A model generated the notes under the pieces. The model was not told the DNA's origin, did not search any database, and saw nothing but the letters and a program-made list of their open reading frames with translations. This document shows, in pieces, positions 26,580 to 34,867 of a stretch of DNA of 64,000 nucleotides. This stretch comes from CAZAXU01 sp964489245 (GTDB lineage: Bacteria; Bacteroidota; Bacteroidia; Flavobacteriales; Flavobacteriaceae), in NCBI GenBank assembly GCA_964489245.1, contig CAZAXU010000001.1, positions 1-64,000 on the forward strand, written 5' to 3'. A program made the position numbers and the translations under genes. Position 1 is the first letter of the stretch; each line of letters starts with the position of its first letter.

Positions 26580-28154
26580 ATGAAAATATTTTTCAGATAC
26601 ATATTGATTTTGTCTGTCTTGTTTTCTTTCATTGATTGTGCAAGAAAAGGGAATCCGAGAGGCGGAGAGAAAGATGAAACGCCTCCAAAGCTTGTCCGTT
26701 CATTCCCTGAAAATAAAAGTCTGAATTTTAAAGGAAAGGAAATCAAATTGGTTTTTGATGAATATATCAAGTTAAAAGATATCAGAAAAAATTTACTTAT
26801 TTCTCCTCCACCTCGACAAATGCCTAAGATATCCCCTACGGGTTTTGCATCTAAAGAAATTGTGATAGAATTTGAAAAAGATCTACAAGAGAACACCACC
26901 TATTTAATCAATTTCGGAGAGAGTATTGTTGACAATAACGAAGGAAATAAATATGGCAATTTTCAATTTGTTTTTTCTACGGGAGCAGAGATTGATACGT
27001 TGAAGCTGGCAGGAAAAGAATATAGTCTGCATTTTAAAAAAGAACCTAAAAATGTTTTTATAGGGCTATATCCTCATGAGCAATTCAGAGATTCCAGTGT
27101 TTTTAAAATCTCTCCGTATTATGTTGCAAAAGTTCAAAAAAACGGAAGTTTCAATTTCACTCACCTCAAGAAAGGCACCTATGATGTTATTGTTTTGGCA
27201 GATGAAAATGGAAACTACGTTTACAATCCCAAAACAGAAGCAATCGGCTTTTTAGATAAGAGTATAGAGATTCCAAGAGATTCAGTGATTTCAATAGACT
27301 TATTCAGAGAAAAAATGCCTTTTTCTTTTGATGTCATCAAGCAGCGTTCAGCCAACCATGCCGAAATTAGATACAAGGGAGAATCGCAAAATTTTGAAGT
27401 GATTGAAAAAATGCCTGTTGAACAAAAGCTGGGTTTTCATCAAAGACACGCTTATCATTTTTGGTATAAATCAGCATCAGACTCAGTAAAGCTCAAGGTC
27501 AAAAACATTGGTTTTGAAAAGGAGTATGACAAAAAAAGAAAGAAAAATAAAGACAGTTTATTTCTTCGATTTAATAAAAACGGAACGATTCATATCTTGG
27601 ACACCTTGAGGTTGGGAGCAACAATTCCGATAATAAATGTTGATAAAAACAGAATCAAAATTTTGGAAAACGATTCTTTAGAAGTAAGCTTTGATGCGAG
27701 GCAAAATAAGCAATATCAATTAAATTTATTTTTTGATAGAAGATTAGGGCAATCTTATAAGGTTCTTGTTTTTCCCGATGCAATCACGGATTTTTTTGGG
27801 AACAAAAATAAAGACACGTTGCAAGCAGACCTGAAATTGAAATCGGCAGAAGTTTATGGAAATCTAAAATTGGTTATAAAAAATATAAAGCAAAGAAATA
27901 TTTTTGTAGAACTCTTGAATTCGTCCGGAAAAATAGTGAGAAAATCAGTTACTCAAACCTCGGAGAAATTCGATTTTATGGTTTTGTCTCCTGATAAATA
28001 CAGCATTCGCGTCATTTTTGACGAAAATAAAAACAATATATGGGATACCGGAGACTATATGAAGCATCAATTCCCCGAAAAGATAGTTAATTTTACCGCA
28101 AAATTGGAGGTCAGAGCCAATTGGGATATCAATCAGAGTTTGAGGCTTCCTTAA
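26580..28154 (+). CDS. Lipoprotein with N-terminal Ig-like (Big_5/SbsA) domain
   Basis: A 524-residue exported protein. The signal peptide reaches Cys20 (FIDC). Residues 28-130 (RGGEKDETPPKLVRSFPEN..., LVFDEYIKL, NTTYLINFG) fit the SbsA Ig-like domain that begins a family of Bacteroidota lipoproteins. Later segments (GTYDVIVLADENGN, KYSIRVIFDENKNNIWDTGDY) look like repeated beta-sandwich domains with Ca-binding-like acidic loops. The gene is usually single-copy and its role is unknown. It is convergent with asnS, with 3 bases between them. Confidence 0.8.
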   Translation: MKIFFRYILILSVLFSFIDCARKGNPRGGEKDETPPKLVRSFPENKSLNFKGKEIKLVFDEYIKLKDIRKNLLISPPPRQMPKISPTGFASKEIVIEFEKDLQENTTYLINFGESIVDNNEGNKYGNFQFVFSTGAEIDTLKLAGKEYSLHFKKEPKNVFIGLYPHEQFRDSSVFKISPYYVAKVQKNGSFNFTHLKKGTYDVIVLADENGNYVYNPKTEAIGFLDKSIEIPRDSVISIDLFREKMPFSFDVIKQRSANHAEIRYKGESQNFEVIEKMPVEQKLGFHQRHAYHFWYKSASDSVKLKVKNIGFEKEYDKKRKKNKDSLFLRFNKNGTIHILDTLRLGATIPIINVDKNRIKILENDSLEVSFDARQNKQYQLNLFFDRRLGQSYKVLVFPDAITDFFGNKNKDTLQADLKLKSAEVYGNLKLVIKNIKQRNIFVELLNSSGKIVRKSVTQTSEKFDFMVLSPDKYSIRVIFDENKNNIWDTGDYMKHQFPEKIVNFTAKLEVRANWDINQSLRLP

Positions 28155-28157
28155 TTT

Positions 28158-29582
28158 TTAGAAACTTGCATTTCCCGGATATCTTGGATAGGGAATTACG
28201 TCACGGATATTGCTCATTCCGGTAACAAACTGTACAATTCTTTCAAAACCTAATCCGAATCCGCTGTGAACGGCAGAACCAAAACGACGTGTGTCAACAT
28301 ACCAATATAGTTCTTCTTGGTCAATATCCATGACTTTCATTTTTTTCAGAAGAATATCCAATCGTTCTTCTCTTTGAGAGCCGCCGACAATTTCTCCTAT
28401 GCCGGGAAAAAGAACATCCATGGCGCGAACAGTCTTTCCGTCGTCATTGAGTCGCATATAAAAAGCTTTGATACCGGCGGGATAGTCATATATAATCACA
28501 GGGCTTTTAAAATGTTTTTCCACTAAAAATCTTTCATGTTCGCTTTGCAAATCTATTCCCCATTCAATAGGATACTTGAATTTTTTCTTTTTGTTTGGTT
28601 TTGAATTGATGAGAATTTCAATGGCTTCCGTATAACTCAAGCGTTTAAAATTATTGTCCAAAACAAATTTTAGTTTTTCAATGAGTGACAATTCACTGCG
28701 TTCATTTTGAGGTTTTTGTTTTTCTTCATTTTTCAATCTCATTTCCAGAAATTCCAGATCCTCCGAGTTGTGCTCCAAGACATATTTGATAATATACTGA
28801 ACAAAAGACTCTGCCAGATCCATATCGCCGTGTAAATCCATAAATGCAACCTCCGGTTCAATCATCCAAAATTCTGCTAAATGGCGAGTTGTGTTGGAAT
28901 TTTCAGCTCTAAAGGTAGGGCCGAAAGTATAGACTTTTCCCAATGCCATGGCGTAGGTTTCAGCTTCCAATTGACCGGAAACAGTCAGGTTGGTTTTTTT
29001 ACCAAAGAAATCATTTTTATAGTCTATGCTTTTCTTTTCATCTCTGGGAATATCGTCTAAATCAAAAGCAGTTACTTGAAACATTTCTCCGGCTCCCTCT
29101 GCATCGGTTCCCGTGATGATGGGGGTGTTCACATAGAGAAATCCGTTTTCTTGAAAATATTTGTGAACCGCAAAAGACAATGCGTTTCTTACGCGCATAA
29201 TCGCACCAAAAAGAGTAGTTCTGGGTCTTAAATGAGCTTTTTCTCTCAAAAATTCAAGACTGTGTCTCTTGGGCTGAATAGGAAAATTTTCAGGGTCAGA
29301 CTCTCCTAAAATTTCAAATTCGTGAACCACAATCTCTACACGTTGTCCTTTTCCTAAGCTTTCCACTAGTTCTCCCGTGGCGTGAATAGAAGCCCCGGTG
29401 CTTATTTTTTTAAGCAATTGCTCATTAAAATTTTCGGGTTCAACAACCAATTGAATGTTTTGAATACTCGATCCGTCATTAACGGCAATGAATCTATCGT
29501 TTCTGAATGTTTTGACCCAACCATATATTTCAACCGGTTGGTTTATCGCACCATTATCTATGATTTCCTTAATTCGTTTCAT
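28158..29582 (-). CDS. asnS: Asparagine--tRNA ligase
   Basis: A 474-residue class IIb aminoacyl-tRNA synthetase. The N-terminal OB fold (VEIYGWVKTFRN, residues 17-110) recognises the anticodon. The catalytic core has motif 2 in FRAENSNTTRHLAEFWMIEPE and motif 3 in GLGFERIVQFVTGMSNIRDVIPYPR. The charging of tRNA-Asn with asparagine is inferred from these and from normal length. A TACCTTTG -7 box lies 53 bases upstream and a 10-base palindrome TGTCTAGACA sits in the leader. Confidence 0.97.
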   Translation of the reverse strand: MKRIKEIIDNGAINQPVEIYGWVKTFRNDRFIAVNDGSSIQNIQLVVEPENFNEQLLKKISTGASIHATGELVESLGKGQRVEIVVHEFEILGESDPENFPIQPKRHSLEFLREKAHLRPRTTLFGAIMRVRNALSFAVHKYFQENGFLYVNTPIITGTDAEGAGEMFQVTAFDLDDIPRDEKKSIDYKNDFFGKKTNLTVSGQLEAETYAMALGKVYTFGPTFRAENSNTTRHLAEFWMIEPEVAFMDLHGDMDLAESFVQYIIKYVLEHNSEDLEFLEMRLKNEEKQKPQNERSELSLIEKLKFVLDNNFKRLSYTEAIEILINSKPNKKKKFKYPIEWGIDLQSEHERFLVEKHFKSPVIIYDYPAGIKAFYMRLNDDGKTVRAMDVLFPGIGEIVGGSQREERLDILLKKMKVMDIDQEELYWYVDTRRFGSAVHSGFGLGFERIVQFVTGMSNIRDVIPYPRYPGNASF

Positions 29583-29611
29583 TATTCATTTTTTGAGGGT
29601 TGACATATACC

Positions 29612-29642
29612 TGTCTAGACAAATACATGAAGTGCAAAGGTA
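29612..29642 (-). promoter_or_regulatory. asnS promoter -7 box and leader palindrome
   Basis: On the minus strand TACCTTTG (29635-29642) fits TAnnTTTG; the palindrome TGTCTAGACA (29612-29621) lies between it and the asnS start. Confidence 0.5.
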
Positions 29643-29673
29643 TTAAAATATAAAGAATCTACAATTTGTCAGG

Positions 29674-30696
29674 CTATTCTTTTTTTAAATTAAAGAAGCG
29701 ATTGAGTTGTTCTATTTGATAAGGTTGTCCCAAGACAATAATGGCTGTGTCCTTTTCCAAAACAGTATCGGCAGCAGGATTGATATGATATTGATTGTCA
29801 TTTGTCTTGAATCCGATAACATTGCAACCGGTTTTTTTTCTCAAATCAAGATCGGCAATAGATTTTCCTTGATATTTTTTGGGCAATTCTTCAAAATAGA
29901 TTTCTACCAGATTGTTTTTTTCTCCAGAGTCTTCCATGGATAATCTATTGAGAAACTCAACCAAATCCGGTGTGACAACCAGTGATGCCATATAGTCACC
30001 ACCGATGATTTCGGGCATAATCACGTTTGTTGCTCCGGCAAGTTTCATTTTTCTTTTTGCTCTTTCATTAGATGCTCGGCTGATAATATTCAGCCCGGGA
30101 TTGATTTGTTTTGCCGACAGAACTACAAAAAGATTATCGGCATCTGTGCTCAGTGTTGAAAGAAGCGTATGTGCATTTTTGATTCCGGCATCGATTAAAA
30201 CCTCGTCGTTTGTAGCATCTCCTTCAATGAAAATGACATTTTTCTCTAAAAAAACTTTGTTGTCCTTAGGTTTGTTTTTGTCGATTACAATCACCGATTT
30301 ATGAAAAGATTGCAATTTGTTCAGAGCTTGTTTCCCGTTTCTTCCATATCCGATGATGATAATATGATTCCTGATTTTTTTAATCTTTTTATCCATTCTT
30401 TTTTTGATTAAGTTTTGAAATAATTTTCCGCTTATAACATATTCTGTTATGGTGGTTATGGTGTATGCATAAACCATAATGCTTGCTATGATAAGGAAAA
30501 TAGTAAATATTTTTGACTGATCATTTAGCTGATGAACTTCTCCAAAGCCTACGGTTGTCGCCGTGATAATAGTCATGTATATGGCATCAACCCAAGAGAA
30601 ATCTGCATAATAATGATACCAAAATGAGCCTATCAAAATCAATATAACTATTAAGAATAGAGAAAAAAACAGTTTATTTCTGAAATGTTTTATCAT
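29674..30696 (-). CDS. K+ channel with RCK (TrkA-N/TrkA-C) domain
   Basis: A 340-residue protein with two membrane segments (about 10-27 and 60-85) around a pore helix and selectivity filter TTATTVGFGEVH (about 42-55), then an RCK_N domain with NAD-binding IIIGYGRNGKQAL and a TrkA-C domain (about 260-340). This is the MthK-like layout: a tetrameric channel gated by a ligand ring in the cytoplasm. The filter reads GFGE where GYGD is commonest. It overlaps the PspC gene by 4 bases, in an operon with DUF2851. Confidence 0.9.
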   Translation of the reverse strand: MIKHFRNKLFFSLFLIVILILIGSFWYHYYADFSWVDAIYMTIITATTVGFGEVHQLNDQSKIFTIFLIIASIMVYAYTITTITEYVISGKLFQNLIKKRMDKKIKKIRNHIIIIGYGRNGKQALNKLQSFHKSVIVIDKNKPKDNKVFLEKNVIFIEGDATNDEVLIDAGIKNAHTLLSTLSTDADNLFVVLSAKQINPGLNIISRASNERAKRKMKLAGATNVIMPEIIGGDYMASLVVTPDLVEFLNRLSMEDSGEKNNLVEIYFEELPKKYQGKSIADLDLRKKTGCNVIGFKTNDNQYHINPAADTVLEKDTAIIVLGQPYQIEQLNRFFNLKKE

Positions 30697-30917
30697 AGGT
30701 CAAACACTGAAGGTCTTTTTTGAATAAAAAAATCTTTGATTCGCAATGCAAATGCAAAAACAAGATAGATGATATAAGACAAACCTAAAGTGGCAAAAGA
30801 AAGATAAATCATGAACAGACGAACATTTTGCACTTGAATGCCAAATTTATCGGCTATTCTGGAAGCAACATTGAATCCGTGTTTGACAAAAAAATATTTA
30901 AGTTTCTCTAGGTTCAT
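30693..30917 (-). CDS. Small PspC-domain membrane protein
   Basis: A 74-residue protein matching a lone PspC domain: a basic N-terminal helix, SRIADKFGIQVQNVRLFMIYLSFATLGLSYIIYLVFAFAL as an amphipathic stretch followed by a membrane segment, and a basic tail. PspC proteins sense envelope stress in proteobacteria; stand-alone copies are common in Bacteroidota, with unknown roles. It overlaps DUF2851 by 20 bases upstream and the K+ channel by 4 bases downstream, so translation is coupled. Confidence 0.8.
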   Translation of the reverse strand: MNLEKLKYFFVKHGFNVASRIADKFGIQVQNVRLFMIYLSFATLGLSYIIYLVFAFALRIKDFFIQKRPSVFDL

Positions 30918-32193
30918 CTTTGATGTTATTTTTGAGAATAAAATGACCGATATCGCACTGCAAACATAAGTCTTTCGTACAGTATTTTTGATTCAACTGA
31001 ATTATTGCCTGTGTGTCCATGGCGTTTTGTGCAGTTAAGTCAAGCTTTTTAAAAGTATTTGTGATGCGATTTTCCTCAGGTTTTATACTTGTAATTAAGT
31101 CTATAATTTCTTCTTCATCGTATTGGTCAAAATGTTTTTGATAGGCAAATTTCAGCGGGACAATTACGTTGATGATAATTAAATCAATAAACTTTTTACC
31201 TACTTTCTTTGTCTTAACTTTAGTTTTTTTATTGAAATTGTAATGTGTGCACCAATATTCGTTTGCCGCTATGCCAAAAATTTTATAGGCATCTTTCGGC
31301 TTTTGAATCTTTATAATTTTTTCAAACAGAAAATCAATTTTATGATATAATTGTGCAAACTGCGCCAACCTGATTGTCGGGAAACTCAAAGGTCGCAGTC
31401 GATGAAATTTAATGATGTGATTAGGCAGTACATCCAAATTGTGTTTGTGTTTTAGAAAGATGAATTCTTCTTTCAGTTTTCTATAATAATCATCCGGATT
31501 TTCATTTTCTAAAAAACCACTTACACCAAAAAGAAGCGCTTCCAACTGTATGGGATTGTCAAGATAGTTTTTGAATACAACATAAGGCAAAAACTTTGCT
31601 AACAATTCAAATGAGTCTTTGTTTACGGTGCCTCCAAAATACTTAAGGAGTGTCTCATATAAAACTTGGTTCCAATCATTTTTTGAGTTGTTGAGCAAGC
31701 GTTTGACAATTTCATATTTATCCTCCAGTCGATCAAAAAAAAGTCTGTTTTTCCAATTTAGAATTACAAAAGAATCTACTTTGTTCAGGTCGTTTTGGCA
31801 TTTAAGAAGAGATTTGCTTTTATACAGCTGATTGTATTTTTTTAACAAGTGTTTGTCCAAATATTTAGATAAAACCAAAGTTGGAATCTGATTGTTTTGA
31901 GAATTATAAATTGGCATATCATCTTCATAAACAATATGCAAAATAACATTGTCATAAGAAGAATCTTTCTCGTGATGATGTGCATACCAGTCGGATGAAT
32001 ATTTATGAATTTCAACGTTTCCCACCCATAAAATATCTCCTATAATAATCTTAGCCTCAAGAAAATCAGGACCGGCGTTGTGGTTATGAATGCCGCCGGA
32101 AATGATTCTGACCGGTTTGTTATCGGTTGTTTTTAGTTTTTCAGGACTAATAAAACCGTTTTTCCACACATAGTGAAGAAGTTGTTCTCTCAT
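30898..32193 (-). CDS. DUF2851 family protein
   Basis: A 431-residue cytoplasmic protein from the ATG at 32193 (MREQLLHYVWKNG). The conserved N-terminal block is clear: ISGGIHNHNAGPDFLEAKI, LWVGNVEIHKYSSDWYAHHHEKDSSYDNVILHIVYEDD. A C-terminal cluster of Cys (CTKDLCLQCDIG) could bind a metal. The histidine/aspartate-rich first domain is reminiscent of a nuclease or hydrolase site, but no function is established. It leads the operon with PspC and the K+ channel. Confidence 0.85.
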   Translation of the reverse strand: MREQLLHYVWKNGFISPEKLKTTDNKPVRIISGGIHNHNAGPDFLEAKIIIGDILWVGNVEIHKYSSDWYAHHHEKDSSYDNVILHIVYEDDMPIYNSQNNQIPTLVLSKYLDKHLLKKYNQLYKSKSLLKCQNDLNKVDSFVILNWKNRLFFDRLEDKYEIVKRLLNNSKNDWNQVLYETLLKYFGGTVNKDSFELLAKFLPYVVFKNYLDNPIQLEALLFGVSGFLENENPDDYYRKLKEEFIFLKHKHNLDVLPNHIIKFHRLRPLSFPTIRLAQFAQLYHKIDFLFEKIIKIQKPKDAYKIFGIAANEYWCTHYNFNKKTKVKTKKVGKKFIDLIIINVIVPLKFAYQKHFDQYDEEEIIDLITSIKPEENRITNTFKKLDLTAQNAMDTQAIIQLNQKYCTKDLCLQCDIGHFILKNNIKDEPRET

Positions 32194-32309
32194 TTGGTTG
32201 GTAAATATTCGCAAGATAGCATAAAACAAGAATATGAAAAAAATATATCATACAAATCTGTAGATTAGGATTGTTGAATTTGTTTTATTTTTAATTTTTC
32301 TAAAGCTGC

Positions 32310-32339
32310 TTGTAGGTTTGAAAAGTTTCTTTATCTTTG
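32310..32339 (+). promoter_or_regulatory. Promoter of the cytochrome lipoprotein gene
   Basis: TTG (32310-32312) and TATCTTTG (32332-32339) are 19 bases apart; the ATG follows 26 bases after. Confidence 0.6.
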
Positions 32340-32365
32340 CAAGATAATTTAAATCAATATTAAAC

Positions 32366-32857
32366 ATGAAAAAATTAGGATTATTATTATTAGCCGTTAT
32401 GATGATAAGTTTGTCATCTTGCGGAGATGCTAAAGAAAAAGCAAAAGATGCTGCAGAAGCTACCACTGAGGCTGTAGGTGATGCTGCGGAAGCTACAAAA
32501 GACGCTGCCAAAGATGCTGCAGAAGCTACCACTGAGGCGGTTAAAGACGCTGCCGGTGAAGCTGTTGATGCTGTAAAAGATGCAGTGAAAGATGTTGACG
32601 GAAAAGCCGTTTTTGCATCTAATGGTTGTGCTGCTTGTCACAATATGGACAAAAAAACAGTAGGACCTGCAGTTAAAGAAATTGCAAAAGCTTATGCAGG
32701 AAAAAAAGACGAGATGGTTAAATTCTTGAAAGGAGAAGGAAAAGCTATCGTTGATGCACCACAATTTGCTGTGATGCAACCTCAAATTGCTACTACAAAA
32801 AAATTGTCTGATGCTGAATTAGGAGCATTGGTTGATTATTTTTTATCAGCAAAATAA
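32366..32857 (+). CDS. Monoheme cytochrome c lipoprotein with Ala/Glu-rich repeat linker
   Basis: A 163-residue protein. The signal peptide ends LSSC with lipidation at about Cys19. Residues 23-80 are a low-complexity helix of repeats such as KDAAEATTEAV, and then a class I cytochrome c domain follows with CAACH at about 90-94, VGPAVKEIA, and the Met axial ligand probably in FAVMQPQ. The linker would hold the heme domain away from the membrane. A donor role to the cbb3 oxidase is plausible but inferred. It has its own promoter and a strong terminator. Confidence 0.88.
   Translation: MKKLGLLLLAVMMISLSSCGDAKEKAKDAAEATTEAVGDAAEATKDAAKDAAEATTEAVKDAAGEAVDAVKDAVKDVDGKAVFASNGCAACHNMDKKTVGPAVKEIAKAYAGKKDEMVKFLKGEGKAIVDAPQFAVMQPQIATTKKLSDAELGALVDYFLSAK
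32444..32538 (+). repeat. Direct repeat within the cytochrome linker
   Basis: A 29-base sequence beginning AAAGATGCTGCAGAAGC occurs exactly at 32444-32472 and 32510-32538, a 66-base (22-codon) period, with a more diverged unit between. Exact DNA identity suggests recent duplication or gene conversion. Confidence 0.8.
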
Positions 32858-32876
32858 TTTTTTATTAAAAGAATAT

Positions 32877-32906
32877 AAAAAAGCCCGCAATTTTGCGGGC
32901 TTTTTT
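32877..32906. terminator. Strong bidirectional terminator
   Basis: The perfect arms AAAAAAGCCCGCAA and TTGCGGGCTTTTTT have a two-base nominal loop, between convergent genes. Confidence 0.92.
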
Positions 32907-32928
32907 GTTTATAAAATTTTTAAAGTTA

Positions 32929-34221
32929 TTATTCATCATCAGCGCGCTCAACCAGTTGTTGAGGCAGTGACTTCTTGGCTTTGATGCCGAGTTTTTTTAT
33001 TCTCTCAACACGACTGATCAAGTTCCCCTTTCCATCAACAAGTTTGTTCATGGCATTGCCATAATCTTTTTTGGCATCATCTATTTTTTTACCGACTTTG
33101 ATTAAATCATCGACCAGATTGGAAAATTTATCATATAAATCTCCGGCTTGCTTGGCAATTTCAATGGCATTTCGTTGTTGTTTTTCATTATTCCACATGC
33201 TGTCTATAGTGCGTAATGTCGCCAGCAGTGTTGAAGGGGTTACAATGACAATATTTTTAGAAAAAGCCTTATTATAGAGTTCGTTATCTGTATTGATTGC
33301 TAAGGCAAAAGCCGGTTCAACGGGGATGAATAGTAATACAAAATCAGGGGATTCTATTTCATATAAATCTTCATATTTTTTGGCGCTAAGTTGTTCTACG
33401 TGCCTGTTGATGGAGTTGATATGTTCTTTAAGTGCTTGCTCTTTTTCTTTCTCGTCTTCAGAATTTACATATCTTTCATAAGCAGTCAGAGAAACCTTGG
33501 AATCTACTATCATTTTTTTGTTGTCGGGAAGATGAATGATGACATCCGGTCTCAATCTGATTCTGTTTTCGTCTCCGGAAACATTAAAACTTTTTTCCAT
33601 TTCATATTCACGACCTTTTTCAAGTCCGGATTTCTCAAGCACTCGTTCCAAGATCAGTTCTCCCCAATTTCCTTGTGTCTTGCTGTCTCCTTTAAGTGCC
33701 TTGGTCAAGTTAACGGCTTCTTTGCTCATTTGTTCATTGAGCTCTTTCAAACTCAATATCTGTTGTCTTAAAGCGGCGTGTCTGTCAATACTTTCTTTGT
33801 GGGTTTCTTCAATTTTTTTCTCAAAAAGTAAAAGCCTTTCTTGAAGAGGATTTAATATTTGCTCGATATTTTCTTTATTTTTTATCGTGAACTTATTTGT
33901 TTTTTCTTCTAGAATTTTATTGGCAAGATTTTCGAATTCCTTATGAAAAATCTTATCTTTTTCTTTAATTCTGGATTTTTCTTCATCCCACTTCTCTTTC
34001 CACCTGTCTAAATCTTTTTGCCATTCAATTTTCAAATTTTCTATTTCGTTTTGTTTGATTTGAATATTTTTTTCAAGTTGAGAAATTTCTTGAATATGCT
34101 GTTTTTCAAGCATAACAATTTCTGATTTAGACCTAATTTTATTCCAAAAAATTCCAAGAACAGCTCCAAGTAATAACATTATAAAACCGACCAACATAAA
34201 AATCAAATAATTCTCACTCAT
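32929..34221 (-). CDS. rmuC: DNA recombination protein RmuC
   Basis: A 430-residue protein with an N-terminal membrane segment (about 5-25), a long coiled coil (about 30-160) and the RmuC domain (about 170-400) with GNWGELILERVLEKSGLEKGREYE, RLRPDVIIHLPDNKKMIVDSKVSLTAYERY and ESPDFVLLFIPVEPAF. The D...VDSK arrangement is of PD-(D/E)XK nuclease type. In E. coli, RmuC limits inversion at short inverted repeats. Its start is at the edge of the duplicated GIY-YIG region, only 83 bases from the assembly gap. Confidence 0.93.
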   Translation of the reverse strand: MSENYLIFMLVGFIMLLLGAVLGIFWNKIRSKSEIVMLEKQHIQEISQLEKNIQIKQNEIENLKIEWQKDLDRWKEKWDEEKSRIKEKDKIFHKEFENLANKILEEKTNKFTIKNKENIEQILNPLQERLLLFEKKIEETHKESIDRHAALRQQILSLKELNEQMSKEAVNLTKALKGDSKTQGNWGELILERVLEKSGLEKGREYEMEKSFNVSGDENRIRLRPDVIIHLPDNKKMIVDSKVSLTAYERYVNSEDEKEKEQALKEHINSINRHVEQLSAKKYEDLYEIESPDFVLLFIPVEPAFALAINTDNELYNKAFSKNIVIVTPSTLLATLRTIDSMWNNEKQQRNAIEIAKQAGDLYDKFSNLVDDLIKVGKKIDDAKKDYGNAMNKLVDGKGNLISRVERIKKLGIKAKKSLPQQLVERADDE

Positions 34222-34304
34222 CTCAATATATTTTGTTTCAAAGATAAGGATTTTTCAATTTCAAGCGTTTCTTTTCTTGTTTTGTATTTTTTTATCAATA
34301 CAAT
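34218..34304 (-). pseudogene. Truncated GIY-YIG copy at the gap edge
   Basis: On the minus strand the bases next to the gap encode IVLIKKYKTRKETLEIEK, identical to residues 48-65 of the intact GIY-YIG protein at 34541-34816, followed by an unrelated SLSLKQNILR tail and a stop at the rmuC start codon. The N-terminal half should lie in the unsequenced gap. This looks like a second copy with a replaced C-terminus. Confidence 0.7.
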
Positions 34305-34404
34305 NNNNNNNNNNNNNNNNNNNNNNNNNNNNNNNNNNNNNNNNNNNNNNNNNNNNNNNNNNNNNNNNNNNNNNNNNNNNNNNNNNNNNNNNNNNNNNNN
34401 NNNN
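34305..34404. other. Assembly gap (100 Ns)
   Basis: A placeholder of exactly 100 Ns. The sequence on its left (to 34304) matches bases up to 34675 and that on its right (from 34405) matches bases from 34826, so by comparison with the intact unit about 150 bases, namely the first half of a GIY-YIG gene, are probably missing. Confidence 0.9.
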
Positions 34405-34490
34405 TTAAAAAAGCCACAGTTCAGTGAGAAAGTGGCTTTTTGAAAGTGGTACCTCGCAGTCCCGATGCTTCGGGAGAACTGCGGACACAA
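34405..34490 (-). pseudogene. Terminator plus 3' remnant of a second tRNA-Phe
   Basis: Bases 34405-34459 are identical to 34826-34880, covering the terminator hairpin and the 3' end of tRNA-Phe. The T-loop is then replaced by the palindrome TCCCGATGCTTCGGGA (34459-34474), the other T-stem strand and CGGACACA resume, and the match ends at about 34488. The anticodon, D-arm and 5' acceptor are absent, so no functional tRNA is made. Confidence 0.75.
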
Positions 34491-34540
34491 TACAAAAGGA
34501 CTAAAAAGCGCAAACAAATTCTAAAAACTAGATATCATTT

Positions 34541-34816
34541 TTAAAATTTAATTTCATCGAGTATAGCCGGGTTTTTGATTATTTTTTCAATAAATTTTTT
34601 GCTTTTCATTTTTTTGACAAATTTTTCAATTTCAAGCGTTTCTTTTCTTGTTTTGTATTTTTTTATCAATACAATTTCCCAGTCTTTAGCCACTTTGGTA
34701 AAAGCCTTATCATAATATCCGTCATTGTGTTGTTTTAAACGATTTTTCGGGTCACAAGTTTCTCCGGAGTAATATCGGTTAATTTTTTTGCTGAATATGA
34801 TGTAGAAATAATGCAT
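34541..34816 (-). CDS. GIY-YIG nuclease family protein (single domain)
   Basis: A 91-residue stand-alone GIY-YIG domain: HYFYIIFSKKINRYYSGETCDPKNRLKQHNDGYYDKAFTKVAKDWEIVLIKKY. The motif is YFYII...YYSG, with Y and R (NRLKQHN) in the expected active-site places; the downstream Glu is probably in KETLEIEKFV. These UvrC-N-like small proteins are abundant in Bacteroidota, often several per genome and often next to RNA genes; their function is unknown. It lies just downstream of tRNA-Phe, beyond that tRNA's terminator, and a truncated second copy is next to it. Confidence 0.88.
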   Translation of the reverse strand: MHYFYIIFSKKINRYYSGETCDPKNRLKQHNDGYYDKAFTKVAKDWEIVLIKKYKTRKETLEIEKFVKKMKSKKFIEKIIKNPAILDEIKF

Positions 34817-34827
34817 AAATAAATATT

Positions 34828-34862
34828 AAAAAAGCCACAGTTCAGTGAGAAAGTGGCTTTTT
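34828..34862 (-). terminator. Terminator of tRNA-Phe
   Basis: On the minus strand AAAAAGCCAC pairs with GTGGCTTTTTT around a 14-base loop, five bases beyond the tRNA 3' end. An identical hairpin occurs at 34407-34441 in the duplicated unit. Confidence 0.85.
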
Positions 34863-34867
34863 GAAAG

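Noticed and set aside
32248..32532. Ala/Ser-rich reading frame opposite the cytochrome linker
   Set aside because: It is the antisense of the KDAAEATTEAV repeats; the plus-strand protein has a signal peptide, a heme motif and promoter/terminator.
34218..34517. A reading frame running through the 100 Ns
   Set aside because: It is a chimera of a GIY-YIG fragment, unknown bases and antisense tRNA remnant; only the left part (34218-34304) reflects a real gene fragment.
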